A stretch of 64,000 bases of DNA from Sphingomonas pruni NBRC 15498. Lineage in GTDB: Bacteria; Pseudomonadota; Alphaproteobacteria; Sphingomonadales; Sphingomonadaceae. Positions 63,159 through 64,000 of the stretch are shown here, piece after piece (the first letter of the stretch is position 1; every line of letters begins with the position of its first letter). The notes below the pieces were generated by a model. That model was not told the DNA's origin. It was given only the letters and a program-made list of their open reading frames with translations, and made no database searches. The translations under genes and the position numbers were made by a program. The DNA is taken from assembly GCF_001598455.1 (NCBI RefSeq), contig NZ_BCYZ01000002.1, positions 1 through 64,000 on the forward strand, read 5' to 3'.

Positions 63159-64000
63159 ATGCGGATCGTCTTCATGGGAACCCCCGATTTCGCCGTTCCG
63201 GTGCTCGACGCCTTGATCGGCGCCGGTCACGACGTCGTGGCGGCATACAGCCAGCCGCCGCGCGCCGGCGGGCGTCGCGGCAAGGCGCTAACTCCCTCTC
63301 CGGTCCAGGCGCGCGCCGAAACACTTGGGATCGAGGTGCGCACGCCCCTGTCGTTCCGAAAGGAGGCGGGCGCGGTCGATGCGTTCGCGGCGCTGGAGGC
63401 CGATGTGGCGGTGGTGGCGGCTTATGGGCTGATCTTGCCGCAGGCGGTGCTGGATGCGCCGCGACTGGGCTGCCTCAATGTGCATGGCTCCTTGCTGCCA
63501 AGATGGCGTGGCGCCGCCCCGATCCAGCGGGCGATCCTGGCCGGCGATGCCGAAACCGGCGTTGGCATCATGCAGATGGAGGCTGGACTGGATACAGGTC
63601 CCGTTCTGCTTGAGGAAAGCACGCCAATCGACGGAAAGACTTCGGGAATTCTGTCGGCTGAACTGGCCGCAATAGGCGCGCGGCTGATGGTGCGCGTGCT
63701 CGAGGATCCCGCCATGTTCCCGCCCCGGGTCCAGCCGGAAAATGGCGTCACCTACGCGTCGAAGATCGACAAGGCCGAGGCGCGGATCGACTTCGCCCGC
63801 TCCGCCGCCGAAGTCGAACGTCAGATACGAGCGTTTAACCCGGCGCCGGGCGCGTATTTCGAATATGCGGGAGAGCGCATCAAAGTACTCAGCGCCGCCG
63901 TAATGGAGCTGTCGGGCGGGCCGGGTGAGGTTCTCGACGGCCAACTCACCATAGCCTGCGGCAAAGGCGCGATCCGTCCGCTTGCGGTGCAGCGCGCGGG
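63159..64000 (+). CDS. fmt: Methionyl-tRNA formyltransferase (3' end beyond the window)
   Basis: Formylates initiator Met-tRNA. 280 codons are seen and the frame is open to the window end; the full protein is about 300-310 aa. [16 protein letters not shown] at the start, [17 protein letters not shown] (107-123; catalytic N107, H109) and D145 in LDTGPVLL are the 10-formyl-THF catalytic motifs. It is divergent from recR. The usual neighbours def and truA are not seen. Confidence 0.96.
   Translation, partial: MRIVFMGTPDFAVPVLDALIGAGHDVVAAYSQPPRAGGRRGKALTPSPVQARAETLGIEVRTPLSFRKEAGAVDAFAALEADVAVVAAYGLILPQAVLDAPRLGCLNVHGSLLPRWRGAAPIQRAILAGDAETGVGIMQMEAGLDTGPVLLEESTPIDGKTSGILSAELAAIGARLMVRVLEDPAMFPPRVQPENGVTYASKIDKAEARIDFARSAAEVERQIRAFNPAPGAYFEYAGERIKVLSAAVMELSGGPGEVLDGQLTIACGKGAIRPLAVQRA

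Overview
This window looks like a stretch of core chromosome from a sphingomonad (Alphaproteobacteria, order Sphingomonadales). The DNA is GC-rich. Many start codons overlap the preceding stop (ATGA, GTGA, TGATG). Several features are typical of the class: dusB-ntrBC-ntrYX-hfq-hflX in one run, a fused IspDF, CckA, and a GTTC-N7-GTTC LexA box in front of recA. The genus assignment is inferred from gene order and protein character; no search was run. I see no prophage, IS element, CRISPR array, rRNA operon or plasmid gene. One tRNA gene (tRNA-Ser, TGA) is present.

Layout. 1-9.3 kb: pyrH-frr-uppS-cdsA-dxr-rseP-bamA-skp-fabZ, the classic translation/isoprenoid/phospholipid/outer-membrane assembly operon. 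9.4-12.5 kb: rpmE, a PilZ protein, a possibly frameshifted small membrane protein, a divergent LysR/NmrA pair that looks accessory, and tRNA-Ser. 12.6-22.2 kb: peptidoglycan enzymes (MltB-like, RlpA, DacA-type carboxypeptidase), then tmk-holB, metG-tatD-MBL hydrolase-retropepsin-like protease, and mazG. 22.3-31.4 kb (minus strand): dusB-ntrB-ntrC-ntrY-ntrX-hfq-hflX, in which Hfq is a tandem two-domain protein and NtrX has no GAFTGA loop. 31.5-43.4 kb: ispDF, a secreted four-Cys protein, cinA C-terminal amidase, a RatA/Coq10-like protein, lipA, carbonic anhydrase, a flavoprotein, DUF6356, PPK2, an SDR-like protein, a CPBP protease coupled to aspS, then rnd with an I78 inhibitor-like lipoprotein.

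43.4-50.6 kb: an M24 peptidase divergent from a dicarboxylate/amino-acid symporter, a GST, a methyltransferase, recA with its SOS box, and an adenine deaminase coupled to a purine-type phosphoribosyltransferase. 50.6-56.3 kb (minus): a single-domain response regulator, CckA, an LptA-like protein and an M13 peptidase. 56.4-64 kb: smpB, DUF805 and dapA divergent from an Slt-type transglycosylase, then greB, DoxX, a NYN-LOTUS protein, recR and a 3'-truncated fmt.

Intergenic DNA carries several REP-like palindromic elements in at least three families, mostly next to gene ends. No stretch longer than 300 bases lacks a gene. The most unusual items are the tandem Hfq, an EF-hand-like loop inside the Skp/OmpH protein, the divergent single-domain receiver beside CckA, the NYN-LOTUS protein, and the palindromic repeats whose arms show compensatory changes. 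I see no coherent new multi-gene system; the window is mostly housekeeping.
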